Counted from the stretch's first letter, positions 9,646 through 20,734 are shown. The stretch is 64,000 bases of DNA from Isochrysis galbana (GCA_018136815.1 CM030939.1:1399777-1463776), one strand, 5' to 3'. Notes: generated by a model not told the origin, from the sequence alone. Numbers and translations are program-made.

Positions 9646-10189
9646 TCTTTTCCACGCCGCTCGCTCGATTGTTTGCTCGCTCGATCTTCTTCTCTTGAGT
9701 TATCCTTTCTTTCGATTTAGGAGGCGGAATGAGAGATGAGAGAGTCGACTGGGTTTGTCCGTTTGTTTGTTTGTAAGCGTCATACGTCATGCCCCGTACT
9801 CCGCTTAGGAGGGGGTTTCACGGATGGTTTTGCGTGGTGTGGACCCTAAAACTTATATTGGGATGAGGAGGTGGAGAGGGCCGCATGAGTCGAGCCGTGA
9901 TCTCTCCCCTTCTCTCCTTGTTCGCTGGTGTGAGTCTCCCACGCAATCCCCCCGTGTGTGCGTTTGATTTGTGGAGCGATACTGTTAGTGTGCCCTGTGC
10001 GTGCGTTTAGTGGCCCCCTTTGGTATCTTTTAACTTGTCATGAAGTAACAGGATGCGCGGCGCGCCGCGCCGCGGTCTCATCCTCAAGCCACAAGGGGGC
10101 GCGCTGTGGCCTCCTTGTGATACGAGCGAGCGGCGAGAGGCGAGGGCGAGCGAGGGGGTGATCCGTGGTCGGTTGTCAAAGCCCACCTT
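9646..10189. other. no gene seen
   Basis: Mixed-composition sequence with a GC palindromic patch at 10053-10075. No supported ORF. Confidence 0.4.
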
Positions 10190-10345
10190 TTCCGAGACAG
10201 CCCAGCGGCTATTTTGCTACCAAGTGGACGAAACCTCATCACTCCTCTGGGTACCTAGGTATCCTGCATGGAGGTATGTGGTATGTTCTAACGCTAACGG
10301 ACTTCTACAACATTCAGTGCGGTAACGCGGACGGTAGCTAACGGT
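10190..10345 (+). pseudogene. fragment of the retroelement ORF seen at 42.2 kb
   Basis: The translated stretch AQRLFCYQVD, then a tract ending in AWRYV, matches the 42247-42360 segment (AQRLFCYQVDR ... LAWRYIQYGNADG). DNA landmarks such as TTTTGCTACCA and AACGCGGACGGTAG are shared. It is an isolated, frame-disrupted piece of the same element family. Confidence 0.75.
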
Positions 10346-10691
10346 GATTGTTTTAAGCCTCCTTGACGTCTGAGTAATGGTAATGGGCAACGGAGGTAGT
10401 ATTTTATTATCATCCATCATCCATCCCGTAGCACGCTCATACGACATACGATCGAGTGTCTCGCATTGTCATACGAGCCACATGCACACCAAATCAATGC
10501 ACAGCTGACTACATGCAGTACACGACAATATGCACCATGGATGGAAGCAAAAACGTCAGAAAACGTCACAAGGGCATGGGAAAGGGTCACCGAAATCTCC
10601 GTATGCTCTTTGTGAGGTAGCCTCGCCCGGCATCAGTCCACAAGACACGACCACTAGAGTATTCGGGAATAAGCTGCGAGGATAGCGGGCC
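10346..10691. other. 3' flank of the TLC gene; no gene seen
   Basis: AT-richer intergenic sequence downstream of the minus-strand TLC gene. No repeat or RNA gene was recognised. Confidence 0.4.
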
Positions 10692-11474
10692 TCAACGTGC
10701 TCCGGATGGCGAAACTAGTGGAACGGCGTCCTCAAGGGCTGCAAGGTCGGTGCCCTTTTGACTAGCGGCCGGCGTTTGTGGCGCCAAGGTGAAGCAATTC
10801 CAATGGTAGCGCGGCGCCTTCCTCAATAGCATGAAAAACCATACCGTCATCATAAGATGCAGTGCCCGCGTGCCCCATATCCCCAACACCTCGTGTGATG
10901 TCCCTGTCAAGCCGACCGCCTGGAACTCGGAGAAATATGCGAGGTACCCCAAGTAGACGACGCGGTTGAGAAAGTAGCCAATTACGAGGAGGGCGTAACG
11001 CAAGCGCGAGGAGCGGTCACGGTTCCAATGTGAAAGTAGGAGTACTGACCACTCGACAAGCAGCACGCGCGAGATGCCGCGCTGCTCGATGCCGATGTTG
11101 GGCTCATCGAAGCCGAGGGCGATCAAGCTCAGCGAGGCCACGTGGTGGCCGACGTAGAGCCAGTCTCGCTCTCGCACACAGGCAGCGCTGTCGAGCACAA
11201 AGTACGGGACGATGAACGCCACGGCACACTCCTCAGGCACCACCTCACCTAGCGAGAGCATCGCAAGCAACCCGCAACCCCAGCCGTTGAGGTCAGTGAG
11301 CCTCGTGTACGGCAGCCGCCAAAATGCGATGAGCCAGCCAGCAGCGCTGAGCGCGAGCAGCAAGGGGAGGAGCGCCAACATGAGGTGATGCCGCTTCAAA
11401 AAGGCCGTCTTCCTTCTTCCCTTCCCCCCCTTCCCCTCTATCTCTGGCTCTCGCTCTCCCACTCCCTCCGTCAC
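10692..11474 (-). CDS. TLC-domain multi-pass membrane protein
   Basis: The 260-residue ORF has hydrophobic segments near 31-51, 64-78, 83-100, 108-121, 136-150, 158-175 and 203-218. It carries the TLC (TRAM-LAG1-CLN8) hallmarks: Asp95 in the PYFVLDSA segment, the HH pair at 110-111 (VGHHVASLSLIALGF), and Glu141 in LVEWSVLLLSHW. The family includes ceramide synthases and TLCD/TMEM56-type ER or plasma-membrane lipid-handling proteins. The short length and lack of a homeodomain fit the TLCD/TMEM56 group better than ceramide synthase. The first about 30 residues are Glu/Lys/Gly-rich and lie in pyrimidine-rich DNA (plus-strand view), so translation may instead start at Met32. Confidence 0.72.
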   Translation of the reverse strand: MTEGVGEREPEIEGKGGKGRRKTAFLKRHHLMLALLPLLLALSAAGWLIAFWRLPYTRLTDLNGWGCGLLAMLSLGEVVPEECAVAFIVPYFVLDSAACVRERDWLYVGHHVASLSLIALGFDEPNIGIEQRGISRVLLVEWSVLLLSHWNRDRSSRLRYALLVIGYFLNRVVYLGYLAYFSEFQAVGLTGTSHEVLGIWGTRALHLMMTVWFFMLLRKAPRYHWNCFTLAPQTPAASQKGTDLAALEDAVPLVSPSGAR

Positions 11475-12375
11475 TCCGCCCTTCTCCGCCTCCTTCCGCT
11501 TCTCTCTTTCGCTGTCTCTCGGTCTCCCCCTCCCTCGCCTAAACCTTCCTGCCTTGCCCCTGCTCTTTCACCCCGCCTTTCCTTTCCCCGATTCCCCTCC
11601 TCTCTCCTCCCTCCCCGTACCCCCTCCCCCCGCTTCCCCCCACTCTCCCACCGCTCCTCCTTCCGTCCCTCCCTCGTCCTCTCCCTCTCTCCCTCTTCTT
11701 CTCTCTCTCTCGTCTCCCGTCTCTCTCTCTCTCTCTCCCCGCGCCGCCCGCCGTCGCGCCCGCCCGTCGCACCGTCTCCTTTTTACTCTTTACTGTCGGA
11801 ATAGTTAGTTTTAAACTCGTTTATTCCTTGGGCCCGGCCAGAGTTTCGCGATTTTTTTTACGAAATTTGGGGGACTAACGAAGCCCCGAAATTTGACCGA
11901 AATATGGGCTTCCGCGAAGCGAAATTTGCCCCCCCCACCCCGCCCGCCCGCGGCCCCCGGCGCTCGGGGCACTGCCGCCGCCGATTCATGCGGTGGGAGA
12001 ATGCAAGACCAATCGCATGAAAAAAAAACCTTTTAATGTTCTCACCTCGCGCGCGGCTATGCAGCTGACTGTCGTAGCCACGCCCACTTCCCTTCCTTTC
12101 CCTCACTTCCCGCCTTGCGGCATCTCCCCTCGTGCTCTACTTAGGGGCCCAGGTTGTCGGGGGGGGGGGGGGGTTGGGTAGGGCGGGGGTGCACCGGCCC
12201 CTAGTGGTCTGTTCTCGCCTTCCTCCTGTGCCTCTAGGTGGCCCGTTTCTCGCTGTGTTGATGTGAGCGCTTCGCTGTTGATGTGTCGCCTTTCGCTCGC
12301 AGCGGCCGTCTCTTCAGGGATTTTTTCGAGGAGGGGGAGACGCGCCTCTGCCTCTGCATTAGGCGAGCTTTTCGG
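11475..12375. other. pyrimidine-rich upstream region; no gene
   Basis: Positions 11400-11790 are almost pure C/T on the plus strand and lie directly upstream of the TLC gene, so they may form its promoter or leader. A G tract occurs at 12158-12171. No supported ORF. Confidence 0.5.
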
Positions 12376-12780
12376 CTAGGCGCTAGGCGCTAGGCCGATT
12401 GCCTCCGCCACGAGGCCGAGGTTGTCGTTCATGGTTAGGTTTCCTTTGTCGTTTTCTATAAAAATGGGGGCGCTGAGCTCTAACGGTTTTTTTAGCTTAG
12501 GTTTTCTGCCCTGGGCCACCGTGCGGGTGCGCATTCGGTAGTGGCCGTTTGGTGGGGCAATGCCAATGCCCCTCACCAGGGTAGTGAACCTCATTAGCGT
12601 GGATTCTAACTAAGATCGGAGATCGGTATGTAGTGGTATGTGTGTGATTCGAATTCTATTCTGTAGAAGTCTCTTATTATGTATCTCCATTCTATTACGT
12701 AGAGGGTTTTTAGGCTATCGGGCGTGGATGCTGCCGGATATGCGAACAGTCTGTCTTTTGTTTTCTGTTTTTTAGGCCTG
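12376..12780 (-). other. AT-richer stretch with two adjoining unknown ORF pieces
   Basis: Base composition differs from the flanks. A 72-residue minus-strand ORF (12594-12376) contains a hydrophilic segment (SAPIFIENDKGNL), and an adjacent frame (about 12730-12606) reads DSLKTLYVIEWRYIIRDFYR. They look like pieces of one foreign or decayed protein, but I recognise no family. Confidence 0.3.
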
Positions 12781-13176
12781 TTTGATGTTTGGTTTTTGGT
12801 TTTGAACGGAAACGGGGCTCGTTTCTCACCACACTCCATCGGGGAGGGTGCAGCAAAACCCCCCTTCTCCCTCGCTCCATTCTCTCCCAGCGCTCTTCCT
12901 GCGGCGCGTCGCCATGCGGCGCGCCATGGCCTGCTCTCAGGGGTCCTTTGGGGGCTCCCAGAGGGCCAGCAAGCCAGCAAGCTACCAAGCGCAGCTCAGG
13001 GGGCAGTGGCACTGCGCAGTGGAGGCTCATGGGGCTCAGCCCCGGCCCCCCCCTGCCTCTCCCACGCTGGCCACGCTGGCCATGGGAGCCGGCCAGAGCC
13101 CCCTGTCTGCCTGGCGACCAATGATGGGGAGGGGGAGTCAGTACGAGAGCAGGCCCAAGCGGGCCTGATGCCCCTA
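12781..13176. other. no supported gene
   Basis: GC-rich DNA. Several overlapping ORFs exist in all frames, but none has domain-like content. Confidence 0.35.
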
Positions 13177-13355
13177 GATGGGAAATACGGTGATGGGGCC
13201 TGCAAATACAGCCAAATACATACATATGTATTTGGCTTCCGACCAAATACATTTCAAATACATTCGAGGCCTACAACCCCGGACACGCTTCAAATACAGC
13301 CAAATACATATGTATTTGGCCAGTGGCCAAATACGGTAAAAACGTATTTCCCATC
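13177..13355. mobile_element. 179-bp MITE-like palindromic element
   Basis: It has 13-bp terminal inverted repeats (GATGGGAAATACG at 13177-13189; its complement at 13343-13355). TA lies on both sides, consistent with a TA target duplication as in Tc1/mariner-type MITEs. The interior is a set of interlaced palindromes built from GCCAAATAC and GTATTTGGC. It lies 160 bp upstream of the thiolase start codon, so it may form part of the promoter. Confidence 0.65.
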
Positions 13356-13514
13356 TACATCTAGGCTGATGCCTGATCGAAGCCAAGCAAGGCGACACGT
13401 GTAGTTCTAGCACTCTACAAGAAAACCGAATTAGAAGCAGCTCGCTCTCTCTCCTCCCCTCCCTCCCTTCTCCCTCTCCCCGCCTCCCGCCCTCCCCCTC
13501 CCCCCCCCCTCTCA

Positions 13515-14940
13515 ATGGCGGCGGCGCAGCACGAGGTGGTGCTGATCGACGCTGTCCGCACTCCCATCGGCAGAGCACGCCGCGGCTCTCTCTCCTCCAC
13601 TCTTCCCGACGAGCTCCTCTTCACTGTTCTCGAGGCCCTCCGCCGTCGCAACAGTCTCGAGCCTCGTCAGATTGGAGATCTCGCCGTAGGCAACGTCTCT
13701 CTCTCTGGAAGCTACGCTCTCGCGGCTCGCACTGCAATGCTGCGGGCTGGGTACTCGCACGAGACGCCGGTCTACGCGGTCAACAGGCAGTGTGCGTCGG
13801 GCTTGCAGGCGCTCGCCAACATTGCCGCTTCGATTGCGGCAGGAGAGATTGAGGTCGGGGTGGCGGCAGGGGTAGAGAGCATGTCGCTCTCGGGGGGCCC
13901 TGCCGATGCCGAGCTTCCTCCCATGAGCATCGAGGCGGTGGGCGCGCACCCACTCGCAGCGTCATGCCTCACGCCGATGGGTATCACCGCCGAGAATGTC
14001 GCTTCACGCTATGGAATCTCGCGCGAGCAGCAGGACGCGATGGCGGTGCGCTCGCACGCAGCAGCGCTGGCCGCTCAGGCGAGCGGCGCCTTTGACGACG
14101 AACTTGTGCCTGTCGCCGTACCAGACGGCGGTGAGGGGGCGCACGGTGCGACGCGGCTGGTGAGTAAGGACGATGGGCCACGGACGGGCACCACGATGGA
14201 GGTGCTCGCGCGCCTCCGGCCGGTCTTTCAGCCGGAGGGCGGCACCGTCACTGCCGGCACGTCGAGCCAGGTGCGCACGCGTCCACGCTCGGGCGCTCGA
14301 GCGCGTTGCGTGTGCGAATATCCCCCCACCCTTTCTCTCACTTTCCCCGTCCCCGGGCACGATGCGACTGCCCGCCTACAGGTGAGTGATGGCGCGGCTG
14401 CGGTGCTGCTCATGTCGCGTGCCAAGGCCGTTGCACTCGGCCTCCGCCCATTGGCATCGCTGCGGTCCTTCCGAGCGGTGGGAGTCCTCCCAGACGAGAT
14501 GGGCGTGGGTCCTGCGGTCGCCATTCCCGCAGCACTCGCCGCCGCCGGCGTCAGCCTCGAAGACGTGGACGTCTTTGAGATCAACGAGGCCTTCGCTGCG
14601 CAGGCCGTCTACTGCGCACGCAAGCTAGGCATCGCGGAGGACAAACTCAACCCATTAGGTACATGGGCGCCATGTCATGGCCCAAGGCACCCTTTGTCAG
14701 CCACCCTCTGTCAGGCACGTGAGCGTCTCCCCGCCTCGCGGATGGTCGCCCTCTCAGCTTCGGCCCCTTGCCGTGCATGCAGGCGGCGCCATTGCTCTCG
14801 GACATCCCCTGGGCTGCACGGGCGCTCGCATGGTGGCGACTCTGGTGCACCATATGCAGCGGACGAAGAAGCGCCTCGGCGTGGTGTCGCTATGCATTGG
14901 TACAGGGATGGGCGCTGCGGCCGTGTTCGAGGCCGAGTGA
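13515..14940 (+). CDS. acetyl-CoA acyltransferase / acetyltransferase (thiolase)
   Basis: Three exons (13515-14270, 14382-14658, 14783-14940) splice to a 396-residue protein, the usual thiolase length. All catalytic motifs are present: the acyl-accepting Cys93 in [15 protein letters not shown] at 320-323, the GHPLG histidine (His352) and the second active cysteine Cys382 in CIGTGMGAA. The enzyme condenses or cleaves acyl-CoA and acetyl-CoA. Intron 1 (111 nt, GTGCGC...ACAG) interrupts TSSQ/VSDG and has no in-frame stop. Intron 2 (124 nt, GTACAT...GCAG) interrupts the codon before [11 protein letters not shown]. There is no N-terminal extension and no C-terminal SKL-type signal (it ends EAE), so a cytosolic acetoacetyl-CoA role (isoprenoid pathway) is as likely as peroxisomal beta-oxidation. 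The start codon follows a pyrimidine-rich leader at 13440-13513. Confidence 0.9.
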
Positions 14941-15343
14941 GCGACCTCGGCGTCGCGGTCGCCTCCGAGCATTGCGCCAACCGCGTGAGTGAACCCCTGG
15001 TGGATGGGGCACCCGGTGCAGATGCGACTGCATTCAATGGAATGGTCGCTGCAGTTCAGCTATGGCTGAGAGGGTGGTAGAGGAGTAGGAAGATGAGGCC
15101 GGTGCTGATGCTGCTCGAGCAAAACTTATGTGCTCTTAGAAGTTGCCACCTGCTGGTCGCCTTGGGGCGGTTGAGCTTCGTGTTTGTACCTAGTATCACT
15201 TGCGGAGGACATCAATTGAGGGTGGATAAGCTTCTCGGTTTTTTTGAGGCGTCTCAACAGTGACCCAAGAGTGGCTCAACTGCGAGATTTCTTGAGTCGC
15301 CGCTCTTGAATCACTGTTGAACTAGGTCTCTCAAATTCCTCAA
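14941..15343. other. 3' flank of thiolase; no gene
   Basis: The plus-strand frame stays open past the real stop, but that is a shadow created by intron read-through. GACTCAA/TTGAGTC-like short inverted words occur at 15240-15345. Nothing else recognised. Confidence 0.4.
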
Positions 15344-16093
15344 GTGGGGAGAGTTGAGTTCGCGCGCTGTGGCCCAACTGTCACTCAACAAAAGAGATGG
15401 CGGGGGGCAGGAGGTGCGCGCGCCCCCAGCTCCTTCGAGTTCGCCACCTCCTGTCCCGCCACATCGAAGCTTTTGCGCTCGACCCCAAGCAGAACCCAAA
15501 GCACACGCATGTTATGGAGCTGGAGTTGCCCCTCCTCCCCGGTGCTACCGCCCACCGCACCTTGGCCCCTATTACCCTATTACCGAGTCACGGAAGCGCT
15601 CAATGGTGGCCGCTACCCGCTATCGCCTGCGGGATCAGGAAAACCGCCTCCTTTCGGAAGACGTTCATGTTACCAATCTACGACCCTACTATACGCTCTT
15701 GGACGGAGACCCCTGCAAGATGATGAAAATCTGGTGGACACTCTCTTGGACCGAAAGGGTCGGGGAGATCACCGCCGCTACGTACCTCGTCAAGTGGCGC
15801 GGGTATCCACGATCTTCGGCCTCGTGGGAGCCCCTTGCCGAACTGCTGCGTCGCTGCGCCCGTGGCTACGAGAAAACGATTCAGTGCCACGTGCGAGGCG
15901 AGAATATTTAAAGGGTTTTTTTTGCACCTTGCCCTACCCCTCCCCTTGCGGCTCGCATCGTAGGACGGCCGCCACTTGTACACGCAGGGCAAGGAGCAGG
16001 CGGAGCCCATCGACGTGGACCACCCCACCAACACCACCGGAACAAAGAACAAAGGCGGAGGAGGATCTCACGGAGTGTTGGATGAGGAGATGA
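15344..16093 (+). pseudogene. Ty3/gypsy chromovirus polyprotein end (integrase C-terminus and chromodomain), frameshifted
   Basis: One frame reads RYRLRDQENRLLSEDVHV then NLRPYY, typical of the integrase C-terminal strand. A neighbouring frame reads ENLVDTLLDRKGRG. The first frame then gives YLVKWRGYPRSSASWEPLAEL, the chromodomain core with its aromatic residues. Pieces of one domain lying in two frames show at least two frameshifts, so it is inactive. In the family, the chromodomain directs integration to heterochromatin. The element's upstream half is missing. Confidence 0.85.
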
Positions 16094-16221
16094 GGAGCTA
16101 TAGCCTCTACTGAGTAAGAAGATTTTTATCATAATGGCGGGTTTATAAGTGTAGATGTTTGGAGTGAGTATCATATGATATCAGATGTATGACATCATAC
16201 GAGTACTCAGATCCATGGCAA

Positions 16222-16692
<471 letters not shown>

Positions 16693-16989
16693 GAGGGTGT
16701 GGCGACCGCGGATCACTGACGAAACGGTCCTGGAGGCTTAAGTAGACGGTCGCCCCTAGTCTCGGCGCGGCCCCCCCGCCGACAAGTGCGGGCGATCTCG
16801 GTCGGTCTCCGCCGGGCGGCCCATCGGTTCCCTCGGCTCTCCGCCAGTATCTGGAGCGGTACAGATCATGGTCCCCGTGCGAGATTGAGGAGATCTTAGT
16901 CCCCACCGGTTGAGATCCCGGGGCTCCGCTGATTACGAGAGGGGGAAGGGCCGGGGGGGGGCGGGGGGGGCGGGGGGCCGAGATCGGCG

Positions 16990-17120
16990 ACGAGAGGAGA
17001 GAAGAGGAGAGAGGGGAGAGGGGAGAGGAGAGAGGAGAGAGGGGAGAGGGGAGAGGAGAGAGGGGAGAGGAGAGAGGGGAGAGGAGAGAGGGGAGAGGAG
17101 AGAGGGGAGAGGAGAGAGGG

Positions 17121-17151
<31 letters not shown>

Positions 17152-17184
17152 GGGAGAGAGGAGAGAGAGAGAGAGAGGAGAAGG
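16990..17184. repeat. GAGGGGAGAG minisatellite
   Basis: About 190 bp of purine-only DNA with repeated GAGGAGAGAGGGGAGAG units, ending at the start of the next ORF. It is a candidate triplex- or quadruplex-forming promoter-proximal tract. Confidence 0.85.
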
Positions 17185-18273
17185 ATGAGGAGGACGACCG
17201 AGTTCGTGGGCGCCATGGCCAGCACGCACCCCGAGTGGTCCGGCTCAACGATGCACGCCTGGCAGCCACCCTCGTCCCAATCATGGGCATGTTACCCTGC
17301 CCCTCACGCCCACGCCAATCCGTCTGCCCTGCTCGCTCCGCCCTTTCCCAACACCGAAGGGAGAGAGTTCAGCCCACCAGTTTGTCCTCTCGGATGGAGC
17401 AGCACACAATGCCAGCCACACCCAATACCAGTCTTCTCGCTGTATGGGAGCAATGTGCGGTACATGCCACTCACGGTCAATGCCGAACAACCAGCCGTCT
17501 CCCATTTCGCAACACACCCGGGATTGCTCTCTTCCGGGATCATGCCGAGCTCAGCAGGGACCCACGTTGCAGCGAGGACCCTGTGCTCGCTCGGTGCCCC
17601 GAACGATGAACAAGACGCGTTCGCTGCAGCAGCGCGATTTCAAGCACCATATCATGTGCAATTGGACGCAGAAGGCGTTCCACATTCGAATTCAAGCCAT
17701 GCGCCGTCATTGCCATCGGCAGCAGGGCCGATCCAGATGCAATCGCCCAAGCGAAAACGCGTCGACGGAGCAGGAGTCTCTGATGGCGCACTGCTCTGCG
17801 GAACCAAGGCACGGAGCGTACAACGTGCATATGTCGCGGCAGAATGCGGACAACAATGCGCTACATTGATTCACGGGGCGTCGTATGTCAGGCCTAAACG
17901 GCGATGTCCAGAGGCCCAAGCTGATGCCTCATCAAGGTCTCGGCTCATTGAGGCACGAGACACTTGGCTAGAGATCTTGTCCATGATACCGAGTGGCAAA
18001 CATGCCATCCGGTGGCTTCCCCCGTTCGATTTGCTGATGCGCGCCTTGGACCTAGGGCTCGACCCAGCTGAGGCCTTCAGGCTGAGGCAGATGTTCATGA
18101 CGTGCCATGCAGACCGTGCACGAGGAGGTGGGCGTGAGGAGTGCCGTCAGTTTTTGATCGTGCTCCGCACGGTCGCTGCTTCGTTCACAGAAACAGTTGA
18201 CCTTTCACTTGGTCAAGGTATCGCACCTGCCACAGCGTCCGCTTTTCAATGGTCAAATGCGCACACCTTCTAA
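17185..18273 (+). CDS. hypothetical protein with SV40-type nuclear localisation signal
   Basis: A 362-residue ORF that I cannot assign to a family. Residues 1-180 are low-complexity (Pro, Ser, His, Ala). A basic cluster SPKRKRVDG near 190 is a textbook monopartite nuclear localisation signal. Residues about 250-340 (LIEARDTWLEILSMIPSG, FDLLMRALDLGLDPAEAF, EECRQFLIVLRTVAAS) are predicted helical and look like a folded domain. Codon use in that part is typical of neighbouring genes. It could be one exon of a larger gene, or a decayed element protein. Confidence 0.45.
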   Translation: MRRTTEFVGAMASTHPEWSGSTMHAWQPPSSQSWACYPAPHAHANPSALLAPPFPNTEGREFSPPVCPLGWSSTQCQPHPIPVFSLYGSNVRYMPLTVNAEQPAVSHFATHPGLLSSGIMPSSAGTHVAARTLCSLGAPNDEQDAFAAAARFQAPYHVQLDAEGVPHSNSSHAPSLPSAAGPIQMQSPKRKRVDGAGVSDGALLCGTKARSVQRAYVAAECGQQCATLIHGASYVRPKRRCPEAQADASSRSRLIEARDTWLEILSMIPSGKHAIRWLPPFDLLMRALDLGLDPAEAFRLRQMFMTCHADRARGGGREECRQFLIVLRTVAASFTETVDLSLGQGIAPATASAFQWSNAHTF

Positions 18274-19475
18274 TCGGCGTCAGTATCAACGAGCGGTCAT
18301 CGTGCCCTGTGGCGTCGGGTGGGCTACGACTGTGCACATGTGCCGATACCTTTCCCTCAATTATTTCCTACGCCCTTGTGGCAATCTTTATTGGGGCGAC
18401 AGCGACGACGAAGGTACGGGTTTCTTCTGCAGCAGATGTTCCACTGGTTGACAACAGGCCCCCAAGGCCCTACTCGCTAGTGTCAGATCTTTTGATCTGA
18501 AGTGGCAAAGTGGCCGCCTTGCTGAAGTCACCGCGGCCTCCTGCCGCGCCTGCGCCCTGCCCCGCACTCTCCTTTGTGCGCACGCGCACGCTGTGCCCTA
18601 CGTGCATCGGAGTTCATCTGAGCACCGCCGTCGAGGACGACTCCGACCTTGAGAGGTCCGCATATTTTTGGTGCGTCAGCAAATGCCACAACGACTTGTC
18701 TACATAGTAGCTGGGCACGCCATTTTTTCAAGGAAAGCTTCTTATGTCTCCGTTGTCTCTTGGCCACAAGGACACATCAAAGCAGCAGCTGGGCCAGCAA
18801 CCTTCATCAAGCAAACTATCTAATGTCCTGATGTGCTCTAGGCCGCTGTGCCAAAGCGTGGGTATGATTTGCTACCCTGAACCCCCCATCCGGAGTGCAT
18901 GCTGAACCGCCGGTAAGGAGTGTGGATTGCTTGTCCGCGTCCTTATTACGTCGCCAAACGTCTTCAATGTGCTATAAGGCCTTGCATGTTGTGCACGCAC
19001 ATTGGAGCCGTTTTGGGGCATTTTTGTCTGAAAGGGGCCTGGAAGAATAATTCAACAAACGTAGCACAAGGAAGCAAGAGAACGAGTCTTTGAAACAAGG
19101 CCAGTACTCGCGAGTACCAGGGTGCTTGTAAAGCTGCTGAGTAATCATCTGTCACAACAAGGCTTTGAGTACTCGAAGGGGTTTTGATATTGCCGAGTAA
19201 TCGTGTGAGTACTCGGTTCTGAGTGTATCAAAATTGCTGAGTAACAGGTTGGTACTCACCCAATTCGCCACTGAGCAGAAGCGCAATACCTAGCAGCGCA
19301 TGGTGGAAAGCCAAAGAAGCTTAGTGGCCCGCCCTCTCCAAGATGGCTATGTTGCGGGTAGGGGGGGGGACAACATGCCCGCCTCGTCCTAATTTTAGGT
19401 CGCGGGCCCACCTTCGCCGACCCGCCTTGCTCCGCCGGCTCCCTCTCCCTTCTCGGCGCCCGTTCTATCTTTAGG
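18274..19475. other. no gene seen
   Basis: Intermediate GC. Short GAGTACTCG-type palindromic words recur at 19085-19255 (GTACTCGCGAGTACC; GAGTACTCGAAGGGG; GAGTACTCGGTTC). No RNA gene or family ORF was recognised. Confidence 0.4.
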
Positions 19476-20537
19476 TTGCCTCCTCTCGCCGGCCCACCCC
19501 GTTCCGTCGGCTCCCATCTCCCTCTCGATACCCCCCAGTGTTCATTCCCGCGGGTCCCGCATCCCTTCCTTCCCCTCCCTTCATGTCTTCGCGGCCCCTT
19601 CCTTGTTTCCTATTCCCCCCTGTCCCTCACGTTCCCCTCGGAGACCGCCGCGCCCCCCTCTCCTTCCTTCCGCGTTCTCCTCCCCCGTTCATTTCCCCCT
19701 CCCGCCTCCCGCCTCGGTTACGTTTGTTCCCGCCCTCGTTTCCTTACGCGTCCCCCCGTTCCCGCGTCTTCTCCCCACGTCTTTTGTGCAGTCTCTGGTC
19801 TGCGCGCGCTCCGTGTCCAGTCTGACCCCTTGCCCTCCATGTCGTCCCGCCCCGAGGAGCGACCTCCTGAGGCCAGTCCACCGGCCCGCTACACCGCTCC
19901 TCGCGCCGCCCCGCGTCTCGCGTCGCGACGCCGCACCACGCATCCCCTCTGTATGGAACAACATGTTACAGTCCCATCCCAGCACACACACAGCCACAGC
20001 TCACACTCCACTGAAGCCCATCATCCACATGGTAGCGGAGGAGTTCACCTCACTCCTCAACATCCTTCGGAAGCAGCCCTCCTCAGGCAGCCATCCTGCG
20101 TGCCCGCGGCGGCCCGCACCGACCGTGCACTGCGCTCAGGGCACTGGCCAACCACTCCCCTTCCAGAAGAGGAGCCCTCACCACTGCCATACATGCCCAC
20201 ACAGCCGCTGCCCCTCTACTCCCCACTCCCGGCGGACTCGACCGACGACTCCTGTGGAGAACCCCGCCACCAACACGGGACCGCGCGAGCCCCGCCCGCC
20301 GACGCCCGCGCCTACCCTCACCTCAGTCCAAAATCCCCTTGTCATGAGTCACATCATTCTTTGGAGCCCTCGCCATTGCCCCACACGCCCACACAGCCGT
20401 CCTTCTACTCCCCACTCCCGGTGGACTCGACCGACAACTCCCGCGGAGACCCCCGCAGCCAACACGGAACCGTGCGAGCCCCGCCAACCGACGCACCCGC
20501 CCACTCTCACTTCAGTGCAAAATCCCCACTGTCCCCC
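19476..20537 (+). other. proline-rich ORF region upstream of retroelement tail copy 2
   Basis: Two overlapping long frames are open here because the DNA is very C-rich. Within it, 20177-20335 and 20372-20528 are diverged direct copies about 195 bp apart (shared words CTACTCCCCACTCCCGG, GGACTCGACCGAC, AACACGG, CAAAATCCCC). It may be the internal part of the same retroelement whose tail follows, but I see no catalytic domain. Confidence 0.4.
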
Positions 20538-20734
20538 TAGTCTCCCGCCCCCTTCTCTCCAACTCTTGGCCGAAGCAGCGCGCGCGGCCTCCCCGGAACC
20601 AGCTTCTCCGCTAATGAGGGAACTGGGGAAGGGGGAGGGGGTTGTTAGGGGTTAAGGTTGGGTAGTAGGGAGGTACACTAGCATACTGCCTCACGCCGCA
20701 CACGTAGCGGGGTTTTTTAAGAAGATTTTTTTTT
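20538..20734 (+). mobile_element. retroelement 3' tail, copy 2 of 3
   Basis: Nearly identical to 2491-2689, ending AAGAAGATTTTTTTTT. Immediately after it a gag-like ORF begins mid-domain, which suggests this tail is the end of an element that inserted into, or recombined with, another element. Confidence 0.75.

Noticed and set aside
13987-15080. Thiolase frame continuing to 15080
   Set aside because: The frame past 14658 reads through intron 2; splicing restores the GHPLG and CIGTGMG motifs and a stop at 14940.
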